From NCBI GenBank assembly GCA_011037195.1, contig JAAEAF010001107.1, positions 62,001 through 126,000 of the forward strand: a DNA stretch of 64,000 nt, written 5' to 3'. Made by a program: the position numbers and the translations under genes. Below, piece after piece: positions 29,988 to 41,979 of the stretch (its first letter is position 1; the number at the start of each line of letters is the position of its first letter). The stretch comes from Triatoma infestans (taxonomy: Eukaryota > Arthropoda > Insecta > Hemiptera > Reduviidae). The notes beneath the pieces are model-generated. The model worked only from the letters and a program-made list of their open reading frames with translations. It ran no database searches and was not told the DNA's origin.

Positions 29988-30965
29988 CTTCCTCTTGCTC
30001 TTCAATAAGAGGAAGTATTGTAATTGTGTCAAATTTTTCGATATTGAGTTTTCACCGGAAATATTCCTTTTTGAGGTCCCCGGAGTTTTGAGGTTTTTAG
30101 AAAAAGGTGTTTGTGTGTGTGTGTGTGTGTGTGTATATGTGACCAGCTTAGCTCAAAAACGAAAAACCGTAGAAAGTTCAAACTTGATATTCCGTTTAGG
30201 TATCACCATAGCATCTGACAGTACGTTATCTGTCAAAATTCCTCAACCGAAAGTACCACTTTACTACATGGTTTTTTAATGTATTTGCAATTTTCTCAAG
30301 AATGGCTCCAACGATTTTCTTCAAACTTGGTGCGTCAAATACACATATAATGAGCTACAACTTTTATTGGAAACATTTCTCCAGAAAAATAGATTTAAGG
30401 ACACTTTTGAGGGAGAGATGGGGTTAGATTGTCCTCTAAAGTGCTGTTTCAGTTAATTACACAATTCTATCATCTATACAATATTCATTAGAATTAAATG
30501 TTGAAATTCTGAGATTGAAAAAATCGAATGACCCGAAGTGCTTTACCACTTTTTGATTTTTTCACTTTTTCGCGCTTTTTTCAGGAATGTCTCCGACAAT
30601 TTTCGCAAAACTTATTATATAAACTAAACATACAAAGATATAGAACTTTTATTTAAAATATTTTTTTTGAACAAATTCATTTAAGGGCACTTTTAGGGGA
30701 GGGGTGGGGTTATGTTTTTCTCTAAAGTGCTATCGTAGTTGATTATACAATTCTATCATCCAAACAAAATTAATTAGCAATAAATAGATGGCCACAATTC
30801 CGAGTTTCGAGAAAATTAGTTAACCGGAAGTGTGCTTTTACTGAAAAGTTTTTTTTCAGTTTCCGACGAATTTCATTAAATTTGATACACTAACTATAAA
30901 ATTTAATTTAATTAAATTTTGTAAACTGTAGTAAGAGAAAGTTGTGTGAGTGATTCACATTCGAT
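29988..30965 (+). repeat. Fam-A repeat, full length
   Basis: About 980 bp with both ends: CTTCCTCTTGCTCTTCAATAAGAGGAAG at the left and AGTAAGAGAAAGTTGTGTGAG..TTCACATTCG at the right. (TG)n at 30112-30134, then two copies of the TTCATTTAAGGGCACTTTT-type module. The 119-codon frame across the start is an artefact of the repeat. Confidence 0.85.
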
Positions 30966-31818
30966 TTTTTTTTTTTTTTAATGAAAACACTTCATTGACG
31001 ATGGAAGCGGATTCCTTAAAAGAAAATCGAAAATTTTCAGTGGAATTGGCCCAGTGCTGATACTATTAACATAAAAAATGATGTTGAAGGTAGGGTTACT
31101 TAGACGTGTTTTTCTTTTGGCGGATACAATTTACCTGCTCAGGATAAAAATGTTTTACAGTATATGAAAAAAATTAAGGCTTTTTGCTTTTATTAAGTAA
31201 TTCTTCTCATATATTTATATTCATTATTTTTTTTTCTAAGAATTCCGGTTCTTTTATTCCTGAATCCTGCTTCACATATTGATCATCTGTTTGTTAATAA
31301 AAGTTTGGCGGTTATAGTGGTTTTGCTTAGAATGAGAATGTTGTAGTTTGAAAGAGAGAGGGGAGGTTTTACGTTTCTCTTTTCTCATTTTCTGCGAGGA
31401 GGGAACAAATTCTCTCGTTCTCTCAAGAGAAATTAGAGATGAAAGGTGAAAATATAATACATACACACTCTTTAACGTTTCCTGGGGTCCGTCTATTTTT
31501 GTTTAGTTTATCACCTCATAAAATAGATAAAAGACTACACATACACAAAAACACGCAAACACATTAGGAAACAAAAAAAAAACACAACACAAGTAATTTT
31601 CCCCCTGCCCTACCGTTGTATTCACTCTATCTTTATTCCATCCAAAGCTTTGAAACATAAAATCCATCATCTGTTTTTACCTTCACTTCCCTTCCCTTCC
31701 CTTACTCACGCTATCATACTCTCGCTCTGACTATATTTCCTTAGCAGCTTCACTGTCTATTATACTTTTCCCTTTTTAACACTACTTTATATGACAGCAA
31801 TAAAAATAAATACAGTCC
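30966..31818. other. No gene recognised
   Basis: AT-rich DNA; the 64-codon minus-strand frame has no recognisable domain. Confidence 0.5.
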
Positions 31819-31965
31819 AAAAAAAAAAAGAAGCGATGTAACAAATCCCTTCCCAAAAACTATGAAATAGAAACGAGAGAGACAAGGTACCTACCTATAC
31901 CCTATATCATCATGACTGGTTCATCGAGGACATTTCAAGGATAAAGGTCAGTATATATGGAAGCT
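31819..31965 (+). repeat. Local duplication, copy 1
   Basis: Shares ATCATCATGACTGGTTCAT, CATTTCAAGG and AGAGAGACA with 33267-33390 over about 125 bp, in the same orientation. The copies lie on either side of the Fam-A copy at 32130-33266. Confidence 0.75.
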
Positions 31966-32129
31966 TCTTTTTTTCCTGGACACAGGTTTGTTGATGATCA
32001 TAAAATATGAAAATCAGCTTTGAACTATGAAACCAGGAGCCGTTAAACACGAATGAAGTAAAAAGTTTCAAAATATTCTATTCTTTGTAGATCATAAGTT
32101 AATTTTGGCCGTTATTAAATGATCATAAT

Positions 32130-33266
32130 CAAAATCTAACCGATTTTCTACCGTTACTGTAACATAACATTACTGTTTCCCCCTCGAATCCCCCCCCCCC
32201 CCAACACTTTAATCGAGAAAATGCATCCAATAAAACAATACATAGGTATTCATAAATAGAATACGAAGTTTAATCAAGAAATTGCGTAAAATTGAAATAA
32301 ATCTTTAGCACTTCCGATTGATGGATTTTGTTAGAAGAAATGAATCATATCCCTAAACAGGATACTAAATTTGAGCTTCTTGTGATTTTCCGTTTTGGTG
32401 ATATTTTGTTCTCACACACACTGAAAAACTGAAAACTGAAAACTCTGTGGAAAACTGAAAAAAACTGTCCAGTAAAAGCACACTTCCGGTTTACCAATTT
32501 TCTAGAAACTCGGAACTTTGGCCATCTATTAATTTCTAATTAATTCTGTTTGTTTGGTAGAATTGTATAATCAACTATGATAGCGCTTAAGAAAAAACAT
32601 ATCACCCACCCCTCCTCCAAAAGCCCCCTTTATCAGTGGAAAAGCTTTACTTTACCAGGAGAAATGTTTGAAATAAAAGTTCTAGCTCTTTATATGTGTA
32701 GTTCACCTACTTAGTTTAAAGAAAATCGTTGGAACCATTTTCGAGAAAATACCAGAAAACTGACAAATATATTTCAGTAAGAAATACATTTCCGGTCATC
32801 CAATTTCTTCTAACTCGGAATTTCAACAACATATTTAATTCTAATTAATATTATTTAGGTGACAGAATTGTATAGTATACAGAAATAGCACTTCAGAGGA
32901 AAACCTAATCCCATCCCTCCTTCAAAAGTGCCCTTAAATGAATCTTTCCAGAGAAATGTTTCAAATAAAAGTTGTAGATTTGTGTGTGTATAGTTGATAT
33001 ACTAAGTTTGAAGAAAATAGTATTTTGACAAATGACCTAGTGTCGGATCCCATGGTGATACCTAAACAGAATATCAAGTTTGAACTTTCTACGATTTTTC
33101 GTTTTTGAGATATGCTGTTCACATACATACACACTCCCAAACCATTTTCTAAAAACCACTTTTTTAGACTTAGGCGACCTTAAAACGGAATTTCCGGTGA
33201 AAACTCGATATAGAAAATTTGGCACGGTTACAATATTTCCTTTTACTAGGAGTAAGAGAAAGTAAA
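32130..33266 (-). repeat. Fam-A repeat, long copy, possibly composite
   Basis: About 1.1 kb in reverse orientation, longer than other copies. The first part (to about 32420) has its own CTTGTGATTTTCCG and CACACACA module. A run of (CTGAAAA)n at 32425-32465 joins it to a second part with CACTTCCGGTTTACC. It ends TTACTAGGAGTAAGAG plus AAAGTAAAA. It may be two overlapping insertions. The frames at 33037-33297 are artefacts. Confidence 0.75.
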
Positions 33267-33390
33267 AAAAAAAATGGTATAAGAAATCTCTCCCCAAAAT
33301 CTATTAAATACAAAAGAGAGACAGCGTATCCTACATCATCATGACTGGTTCATGTTGAAATCATTTCAAGGGTAAAGATCAATTATGAAA
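33267..33390 (+). repeat. Local duplication, copy 2
   Basis: See 31819-31965; here AAATCTCTCCCCAAAATC..CATCATCATGACTGGTTCATG..TTTCAAGGGTAAAG. Confidence 0.75.
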
Positions 33391-33404
33391 ATATATACGA
33401 TGCA

Positions 33405-34320
33405 TGTCCAGTAAGTAAGTGTACTGAGGCTCTCACGGCCGGAGCAATTTTGTTTTCGACATGTTGGCTACACTACCGTGTAGCTGATTTCTCCCCTCCG
33501 CAACGAGACCGGTTCGAGGTCAGTACGTTGAGAACTGTCGACGTGACATTAGATTCGTGAAAAATGTCAATCCAATCTCCCGCCAAGTGTGAAATATTCA
33601 AGGTCGGGCAAGAGTTTTTGAGACGCTACAAACTCCATGGAGATGAATTTCTCCGCTCCATCATTACTGGAGATGAAACTTGGGTTGCACACTACACACC
33701 TGAAACTAAAAGGCAATCTCAACAGTGGCGTCACACCTCTTCACCCTCCGCCAAAAAGTTCAAAACCACAATTTCAGCCAAGAAAATCATGGCATCCGTG
33801 TTTTGGGACTGTCAAGGCATAATTTTAATTGAATATATGCCTCAAGGGGAGACCATCAACTCTGCAAGATACTGTGAGACCCTAAAAAAATTGCGGAGGG
33901 CGATTCAGAACAAAAGGAGAGGCATGCTGACAAAGGAGTCTGCCTGCTGCACGACAATGCCAGACCACACACTGTTTGCCTCGTTTAAATGGGATGTCCT
34001 GAACCATCCCGCGCATTCCTCTGACCTAGCACCTTCAGATTACTATCTCTTTACCTCCCTGAAGCTGCACATGGGTGGAAAAAGGTTTTCAACCGACGAG
34101 GAGGTGAAGGGGAGGTGGAGAAGTGGACGAAGGGGTTGGCGGGAAACTACTTCGAGGAAGGCATAAAAAAATTAATACCCCGGTTCACCACCTGCATTGA
34201 GAGGAATGGTGATTATGTCGAAAAATCACGAAATCTTATCAGTGATTATCATAAGTTAATGAAAATGAGTTTGTGGAATCCTTCTAAAATCTAGAGCATT
34301 ATGACGAGAGAAAACGATGT
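33405..34320 (+). mobile_element. Mariner-type DNA transposon, decayed
   Basis: Contains a 5' leader (33405-33563), a damaged transposase gene, and a short 3' region running into a (TG)n tract at 34345. Clear terminal inverted repeats or TA duplications were not recognised, so the boundaries are approximate. About 900 bp, shorter than the usual ~1.3 kb because the N-terminal third of the gene is missing. Confidence 0.75.
33564..34300 (+). pseudogene. Mariner transposase pseudogene
   Basis: The open 200-codon frame (33564-34166) retains TGDETWV with the first catalytic Asp (residue 37 of the frame), ETKRQSQQWRH, the RRAIQNKRRGML segment and SSDLAPSDYYLF with the third Asp (about residue 159). 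The second catalytic motif, HDNARPH (33950-33970), is only readable in another frame, so a pair of frameshifts brackets it. After ~34100 the true frame shifts again: LIPRFTTCIERNGDYVEK is at about 34170-34225. The N-terminal DNA-binding helix-turn-helix half is absent. It cut and pasted DNA when intact; it is certainly inactive now. Confidence 0.85.
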
Positions 34321-34343
34321 CAATGATATCTGTTTTCTGTTAG

Positions 34344-34344
<1 letters not shown>

Positions 34345-34395
<51 letters not shown>
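34345..34395. repeat. (TG)n microsatellite
   Basis: About 25 TG dinucleotides. Confidence 0.97.
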
Positions 34396-34397
<2 letters not shown>

Positions 34398-34436
34398 CTG
34401 TATATCATCGGTGTGTGGGGGAGTGAGAGAGAATAA

Positions 34437-35050
34437 AATATCTCAAAAACAAACAAAAAAATCGCCAATACCATCAACCGGAAGGGCGATTTTATTGATG
34501 TTTTAACAATTTTTTCTGGTTTGCATAATTGGTTTTTTGTAAACGACTCTAATGATGATTATCTTTAAATGACGAAATAATATTTAAAACTAACACAAGG
34601 CTTTTCTTTAAAGTATCACTTCATTAGGATACTTAAGATAGTGGTATGATTAATACCACTTATTATAATATAAAGGTTTAAAATTACTAGAATTCCAAAT
34701 TTGAAGAGAGTCAGTTAAACGGAAGTGCGTTTGTACTAAATGTTTTTATTGATTTTCAGTTTCCGGCGATTTTCACCATAAAAACATCACCAGATTTCTT
34801 TAAATTTGTTACACTAACTATGAATACAGACACCTATCACTTTTCTTTGAAACTTTTTCACCCAGAAAGTTCTGTTTTTGGGGGGAGGGAAATTATTAAA
34901 TTTATATTCTCCCATTGATATAAGAATTGAAGATAAATAAACATTTAGTATAAAAATTATAATTGTCAAGAAAATTTTGTTAATTATAACAATGTTAAAT
35001 TATGCCGTTATGTGAAAGTCATATGAGTGTTTCAATACTGATTTTATAGA
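34437..35050 (+). repeat. Fam-A repeat, 5'-truncated
   Basis: From TCTCAAAAACAAACAAAAAAATCGCC through CATCAACCGGAAGGGCG to AAGTCATATGAGTGTTTC..CTGATTTT. 35051-36159 is AT-rich with nothing recognised. Confidence 0.7.
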
Positions 35051-36159
35051 TGCTGATCTGTATTAAACAGTATTATAAATTATTCAATGCTAATATCCTA
35101 AGAAGTTCAAATTTGATATTCTGTTGACGACATATTACATATTAAATCAACACATGAATGTTGTGATAACGTCAAGTATTAATGAAGAAACAAGTTCAAT
35201 TTGAACAACTCCAAAAATCAATTTGAAATATAATAATAATTATTTAAAAAAATAATTTTTTTAAAAAATTATTAATTAAAAATATAATTATCTTTGAAAT
35301 GACTAATACACTGCTTTATTTCGCGATAGTCACGAAAACGAATAATTACTAATTGACAATTATCATTTATTATCAAATCACCAGTTTTATTCTGATAACG
35401 ATAAGTTAAAAGAAAGAAATCTGATGCTAGAAACTCACATAACTGTAGCAGTTATCTCCTCCCTTACACCCTTACCACAGATAATTATAATAATGATAAT
35501 AATGTATTTATTGCTTACAACGATATAGGTCCTTTTTTATAATATTTACAACCAAATACACAAATATAGAATTAAATATCATTTCTTAAATAAAAAGAAA
35601 AAGACTCTTTTTTATTTTTTAATACTTAAATGTTGCAATTATCAATAATCAATTAAACAAGTTATATGTATAGAGATAAAAAACTATTCAATAATAAACG
35701 AGCGTGAATTTAAAAAAGCTTCTACAGTATAAGTGGTATAGATCATTCAGTTTCATTACGCTATTGACAGTAAGCAGTTCAGCAGTAAGATCAAAGTTGT
35801 TACGATATACTCGTATATATATGTATCAGTATAATGAGCTCTAAGGGAACTGTAGATTGGACAGTGAAAATAATAATGATTTAAATTTTCTTCTTCCTTC
35901 AAGTTACGAAACTGATTATAAATGTAGGTAATCCAAATTATATTTATTTCCTTTGTGAAAGATATATAAGTAAGAAATATACGTATATATAATGGTTATT
36001 GCCAGCTAATCTGTTTTTTATTATTGTCCTATTTTATTCATAAAATTAGGACAATAAGTTACATAGTTTTCGCCTAGATCTAAAATGAACTGACAGCACT
36101 CCAATACCTCTCTAGTGATATTACGCAGCAAGCCACTCCAAATTTAAAAAAAAAAAAAA

Positions 36160-36772
36160 AACATTGTAACAGTTTTTGAGAAAATTCCCCCCAAAAAACT
36201 CGCACCTCCGGCTAACCGAGTTTCTTAAAATTTAGGATTCTATCAATGCTTTCAATATGTGTTGTTAATATTGTGTAGGTGGTAAAACCATGTTATTAGA
36301 ATAGTATGGTACTTTAGTGGCAAGCATAACGCTACTTTTTTCTCCAAACCCTCCCCTCCAAACACTTTTTATGGGAAAATATTTCAAATAAAACTATTAG
36401 TTATGTATGTGCGTAAATAATATAAGAAGTTTAAAGAAAAATCTTTGAAGCCGTTTTCGAAAAAAAATCACGAAAAACTGAATAAAAAAACATTTCGTAA
36501 AGTCGCACATCAAGTTAGTGGATTTTACTCGAAATCTTCGGGTCTGAATGCGGTGGTAGTAAACGCGTAAATGGAATATCAGAACTTCCTGCGACTTTTC
36601 GTTTTCGAGTTATTCTGCCAGCACACACACAGACCATTCACTAAGAACATTGTTTTTTTTTCGTATTCAGAGGACCCCCAAAAACATGAATTTCCAGTGA
36701 AAATTGAGTTTCGAACATCTAGCTCGATTGTAATGCTCCTCACCTCTACTAGGAGCAAAAGAAAGTAAAAAA
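36160..36772 (-). repeat. Fam-A repeat, hairpin end intact
   Basis: Reverse copy starting inside the element, with a GTAGGTGGTAAAACCATG module and AATGCGGTGGTAGTAAACG. It ends CTCTACTAGGAGCAAAAG plus AAAGTAAAA. The 65-codon plus-strand frame is read through it. Confidence 0.78.
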
Positions 36773-36974
36773 GTCAGTACCATAAGTCAGTTATCAAAAT
36801 GGAATTATTCTTGTTAACATAATATTTGGCGTCTGTAAATAACTTTTCTATTACCTGTGTATTAGTACCTTGTGCATGTTCTGCTGAAAAAAATAAATAA
36901 TCTGCAAACTTGGTTATCGATTGAAGCTTAAATATGAAACTTCATGCATGATATTTAAACGAAGGTAAAAACTG

Positions 36975-37163
36975 CGTTTTTTTTTTAATTTAAGGCGCGT
37001 CAACATCTATGAGGACAGTGTTCTTTCGTTATAGACAACACTGTCAATCACCGGAGCTGTAGAGGTTCCTAGGAAGAAAAAACAATCTAGGGCCAGCACT
37101 GGGCTCCAACCTGGGGCCTCCGCGTGAGTGTCCAGTATGCTAACCACTCTGCAATTCCCTTCG
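36975..37163 (-). mobile_element. tRNA-derived SINE-A copy
   Basis: The T-run at 36977-36986 is the reversed A tail. The body includes ACAGTGTTC, AACACTGTC and TTCCTAGGAAG, as in the 4905 copy. The tRNA-like head ends near 37163 (minus strand AGCGAAGGGAATTGCAGAG), with a mutated A box and a poor B box. Confidence 0.72.
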
Positions 37164-37182
37164 CTTATACTTTCTTAATATT

Positions 37183-37485
37183 TGTAATAGGTTCCGAAGA
37201 GAGGGATCCAAAGCAGAGAGTGAGACAGGATCTACAAAGTGGGAGAAACTGTTTAAATACAGCTGTATCAGCCATAGGAGGGAGTCTACCAACAGTCTTG
37301 CAGCAGACTTCATACAGCAGTCACAACGTGTCATCAACCTTTCTCTTTACCTCTCACTACCATTTTATATATTTTAGTGTAAAGTACAGGCAGTTTGTGC
37401 TTCTTTTCTATTATACAGTGTTCAGCTTTATTTCTAGTTTATTTATTTATCTAACCCAACTTCTCTCCTTCTCAAACCTATTATA
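37183..37485 (+). mobile_element. Solo LTR (about 300 bp)
   Basis: The termini are inverted: TGTAATAGGTT at the left and AACCTATTATA at the right. It contains GGGAGAAACTG followed by a TTTAAATA box at about 37255, and CAGTCACAACGTGTCAT; it ends CTTCTCTCCTTCTCAAACC, like the LTRs of the 5723 and 24650 elements. TAATATTTG is found just before it (37176-37184, overlapping the first two bases) and again at 37488-37496, offset by two bases, so the exact duplication is unclear. The 129-codon plus-strand frame is not a gene. Confidence 0.7.
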
Positions 37486-37808
37486 CGTAATATTTGAGTT
37501 ACCTAATCAATAACTTTAAAATTTGGTAACATTTTTCCAATAACGATATATACTTTATCTTCAATAAAATTTGTACAGATAAATTTGTTTTCATCTTTCT
37601 ACGTCAATTCTTATTTTGAGATTAATTAGCGAACGATATATTATTGATAGTGTTTAGTGTATGCATAATAATATTTTTCCTTAGACATTTATAAAATTTG
37701 ATTTTATTATTCAATTTTTGTTTAGAATTACATAATTTAAATAATTATGTAATTAATAATATAATACATATAATAATATATATAAATAATATATAATGAT
37801 AATAATAA

Positions 37809-38365
37809 TCTGGTTTGAAACACTCACACAACTTTCTCTTAGTTCAGTTTACAAAATTGTAATTGATAAATTTTATAATTAGTATATCAAAGGAATGAAA
37901 TTCGTCACTGTTTTTTTTTTTAAGAAAAATCATGAAAACTGTTCAGTAAAAACACACTTCCGGTTTACTAATTTTCTTGAAACTCGGAATTCCGGCATTC
38001 TATTCTGATCAATTGTTTGTATAGATGGTAGAATTGTCCATACCTCCACCACATCCCATAAAACATACCCCCCCTTGCCACAAAAACTCCCTTAAATGAG
38101 TTTACCGGGAGAAATGTTTTTAAATAAAAATTATAGTTCTTTCTGTGTCTAGTTCATATTCTAAGTTTAAAGAAAATCGTTGAGGCCGTTTAAGAGAAAT
38201 TAGTTAAAGAAAACTGAAAAATACTTTTCAGTAAAAACGCATTCAGATCAATTGATTTTCTTCAAACTCGGAATTTCAACATCATATTTAATTCTAATTA
38301 GTATTGTTAAGATGATAGAATTGTGTAATCAACTGAAATAGCACTTTACAGGAAACCAACCCCAA
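37809..38365 (-). repeat. Fam-A repeat, left tip intact
   Basis: Starts TCTGGTTTGAAACACTCACACAACTTTCTCTTAG and includes two CATTCAGAT/CACTTCCGGTTTAC-type modules; truncated before the hairpin end. Confidence 0.78.
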
Positions 38366-39680
38366 AAGTAAACCAAAAAATTTCAGAAAATAAAATAAAT
38401 TATCTAGAATTAGTTTCAAATTTTCTAAGTTAAATTAAGTCCTTGGAAAGCATTTAACCGTTTGGTCAGGTTTTTCCATTGGTAATTATTTTAGAAGTTA
38501 TTCCAGATAAAGAAACGTTCTTTATTTTTGCTGACATTTCACCAATAATGAATTTTAAGGCCTTTTTTTCCTTATTATATTTATTTATTTATTTTTTATT
38601 AAGTTAACTATTTTAGATAAAACCTAATATAAGGTCCTGTCTTTATCTTACCTATTAGAATACTGTCTTTAAATGCTTTTGTTGCGGGTGAACTTGGCAT
38701 ATTTCAGCACGTCATTAAGTAAAGTGATAATTTTCCGTTAAATATTGTAGACCTTTATTTTTTACTCTTATTTCTGTGATTAGCAAGTGTTGCATTGAGA
38801 AGAGATCTTTATAAAATTAAGTTTCTATTAAGATATTTCCCCCCTCAATTCCAATTTGATGATTTTTTTTTTAGGAGATGGATCATGTTTAATGGGGCTG
38901 AACAATTCACGCCTGTTTAATGTTAAATATTGCTGAACAATGTCAGTGATTGTCATTGAAATACGGTCATTGAAAAGAGGTAATTGCGTAGAGACGAACG
39001 GCTATAAAGGGAAGATCCAATGCGTCCTAAAACATCGGTGGCTCCCTTGGATATCATTGGCTGAACATTGAATGTAACTGACTAAGCCTATGATGTGTGT
39101 GCTCTAAGCCTCTGTACTTGAACATGCCAGCCAACTCTGACGAGCCTTTTGTATACTGTATGAATGATGGAGTTATCACAGATAACAATTGTTAGTGTTG
39201 GTGAACTTGGATCTCACAGAAATGCCAAGATATTCCGAACAAGTGGTTGGTTCAAATCTTCCTATGGCTGGCGTAAGCTGTTTCTTTCTTTGACTGGCCC
39301 CCTTCTAACCAGATTTTATGGAAATGTCTTCCATAACAATAAATATTTTGCAAAAAATGTATTTCTATGGTTTCTGTGACACCTCAGATGATATATATAT
39401 ATGAATAAACCACACTTTAAGCACATTTTAAATTCTATTTAAAGAGAGTGCTTCACATTATATCAATTCAAATTCCGCTTTTAAACAAAATTGATTAATT
39501 GGAATTTGTAAATTGGCATATCCGAAAATAGAAAAAAATGAAATATCAAGTTTAAATTTAATGGTCTATACAGATTTTATCAGGAGTTTTACGAAAAGTA
39601 CACTTGGTTTAAAATAATGAGTCAATAGAAAATACTACATATTGAGTGGGCAAACAAATGCGGCCAAATGGAGTTGGAGA
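38366..39680. other. No gene recognised
   Basis: Mostly AT-rich. 38980-39400 has more balanced composition and a 71-codon plus-strand frame (39164-39379) without a recognisable domain. It could be a worn exon or transposon piece. Confidence 0.45.
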
Positions 39681-40385
39681 ATTTCGAGAAAGTTATTGTG
39701 AATATTTAACACAAGATTTTGTTTATTTTCTCTTACTGCTGTAAGAGGAAGTAGTTCGAACGTGCCAGATTTTCGAAATTGAGTTTTCACCGGAAATACA
39801 TGTTTTTTGGGGCCCCCGGAATACGAATGAAACAGAAATGTAACAGTGAAATATTAACAGAATATCTTTAAAACGAAAAGTCGCAAGAAGCTCAAACTTT
39901 GTATTCCGTTTAGGTAGTAGCATCGGAGCGATAACTTGGAGCAGACATGAAGATTTCGGGCAAAATCTGTCAACCGGTAGTGCGACTTTATTAATAATCT
40001 TTTCAGTTTATCACTATAGTATAAAAAAAGACTCCAACGATTTTCTTTAAACATAGTAAGTACATTATCTAGACTCATCACTTTTATTTGAAACATTTTC
40101 CTAGGAAAATTGATTTTTTTGGCGGGTTCTGGGGGGGAACAGTAAGCATTATGCTGACCTCTAAAGTACCACTTCATTATAATATATGGCTTTACCACCT
40201 ACTTAAATTTTAAGAAAATCGGTTAAACGGGAACGCGATTTTATTGAATAAATTTATGAGTTTTTTCTTTTTTTGGAATTTTCTCAAAAACGATTACAAC
40301 GATTTTCTCTAAACTTTACTGCATAAATGGAAACCTATCACTTTTATTTGTAACGTTTGTTTAAAAACAATTTATTTTGGGAGGG
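39681..40385 (+). repeat. Fam-A head-to-tail junction and copy
   Basis: 39681-39719 is the 3' tip of one copy (GAGAAAGTTATTGTGAATATTTAACACAAGATTTTG). Immediately after, 39723 starts another with TTATTTTCTCTTACTGCTGTAAGAGG, running through TTTTCACCGGAAATACATG and GTCAACCGGTAG to about 40385. The frames at 39723-40198 are artefacts. Confidence 0.78.
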
Positions 40386-41258
40386 AACATCGTATTGATT
40401 TTGGATTTTCGGGAAAATTGGTATTGTGGGCGGGGTTTGCCCGTTAGTTTAAATTTAAATTTGCACAAGCTTTGTTGGTTTTGACATGGAGCGCTCAGGT
40501 ATAAAAGTAAAATCTGCCCCCTATTTTATGGCCAGCACAACATTAACGATGTTCCAGTAACGAGTGTTCCACATCAGATTTATTTTTTCTCAATGTTGTT
40601 TACATTAAACTAAACCTGCACTCCTTGGCTATGCCAATAATAGGTACAAAATTTGCTTATGAATTCCCCCTTCAAATTACGCAGTTTAAAAATTTTGTAG
40701 ATAAAAGAGTAAACAAAAAGTGAATACAATTACAGGTCATTTATTTTTTTAATATGGTTAGCATAAAACTAGAACTAGAGGCAATCAAGATATAAAATAA
40801 ATATTAACATGGGTAACAGACAAACTTGTCATCTCTTTTATTCTTTAGAAAACAAGTAAATATTCAAATATATTATAAAAGAATTTAATGAGTAACCAAC
40901 AAACAAAAAAAAATTGAGTAATAATTAAATACAATAATTAGAATAACAGAAACATTCCCCATATAATGATTGGTTAAAATTGTCTGGTAGTTTTCCGTTA
41001 ACTTGAAACCCATCAATAATTCCACAATTTTTCATTGATTCCTTGATGATAAATAGAGGTTTACGGGATGGTATGACTCACTTAAATGACACTTGATGGA
41101 ACAAATTATTTAACAAACAGTCGATATTTGCTGTTTACACATATTGATTAAAAAAAAAAAGAAAAAGAAAAGAAACTATCTGTCCTATTAAACTTGTTGT
41201 AGTCCACGAATAAATAATAAATTTTATTGGTGATTTTTAAAAAAAATAAATAATAATA
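40386..41258. other. No feature recognised
   Basis: AT-rich, no repeat or frame of note. Confidence 0.5.
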
Positions 41259-41850
41259 TAGTGTGAGAAACACTCACAAGACTTTATCTTATTCTACATT
41301 AATACAATTTAAACAAGAAATTTTACTTTAAAATTGCAACGTTACAATGTTTAGAAAACCTAAGCTGTAAAATCGCAATTCTGGTTAATCGATTGTCTAC
41401 AAATTTGGAATTCCCGTCAACGGTTCTAATGTGTATCGATATTATGTAGGTGGTAGAACTCATATATTATATTGAAGTGGTATTTCAGAGGGGTTTATGA
41501 CCCCTCACAAAATAAATATACCCAGGAAAATATTTCAAATAAAAAAACTTTTAGGTATTTATGTGTGTAGATAATATACGAAGTTTAAAGTAAGAGTGAG
41601 TATGAGCCACTTTCAACAAAAATTATGACATTCTGAAAAAAAGACAACACATTCAGTAAAGTCGCACTTCAGGTTAATGGATTTTGCCTGGAAAATTTCA
41701 TGTCAGATGAAATAAATTGTAGTAGCTAAATAATTAAATGGAATACCAAGTTTCAGCTTGGTATTCAGGGAGTTTTGTTTTTTTGAGATATTCTTCTATT
41801 AACACAGATACACCATTCGCTAAAAAACATCTTTTTACTAGGGAGTACAG
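41259..41850 (-). repeat. Fam-A repeat, second subfamily
   Basis: Starts GTGTGAGAAACACTCACAAGACTTTATCTTATTC, then the GAAATTTTACTTTAAAATTGCAACG module of the 27483 subfamily; it ends before the hairpin, near CACCATTCGCTAAAAAAC. Confidence 0.75.
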
Positions 41851-41967
41851 AAAAAATGGCTCCTTGATTTTCTTCGAAGCATAGATATATATTCACAAAA
41901 ACTTCTCGACGTAATTTAAAATATTTTTGTTGAAATTTTTGATATTAGATGTTATCTAGGAATCAGT

Positions 41968-41979
41968 GACGTTAAGTTA
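41968..41979. repeat. Target-site duplication, left (LINE)
   Basis: GACGTTAAGTTA, repeated exactly at 42509-42520. Confidence 0.85.

Noticed and set aside
37124..37513. 129-codon plus-strand protein
   Set aside because: It spans the SINE-A/LTR border and the whole solo LTR; chance reading.
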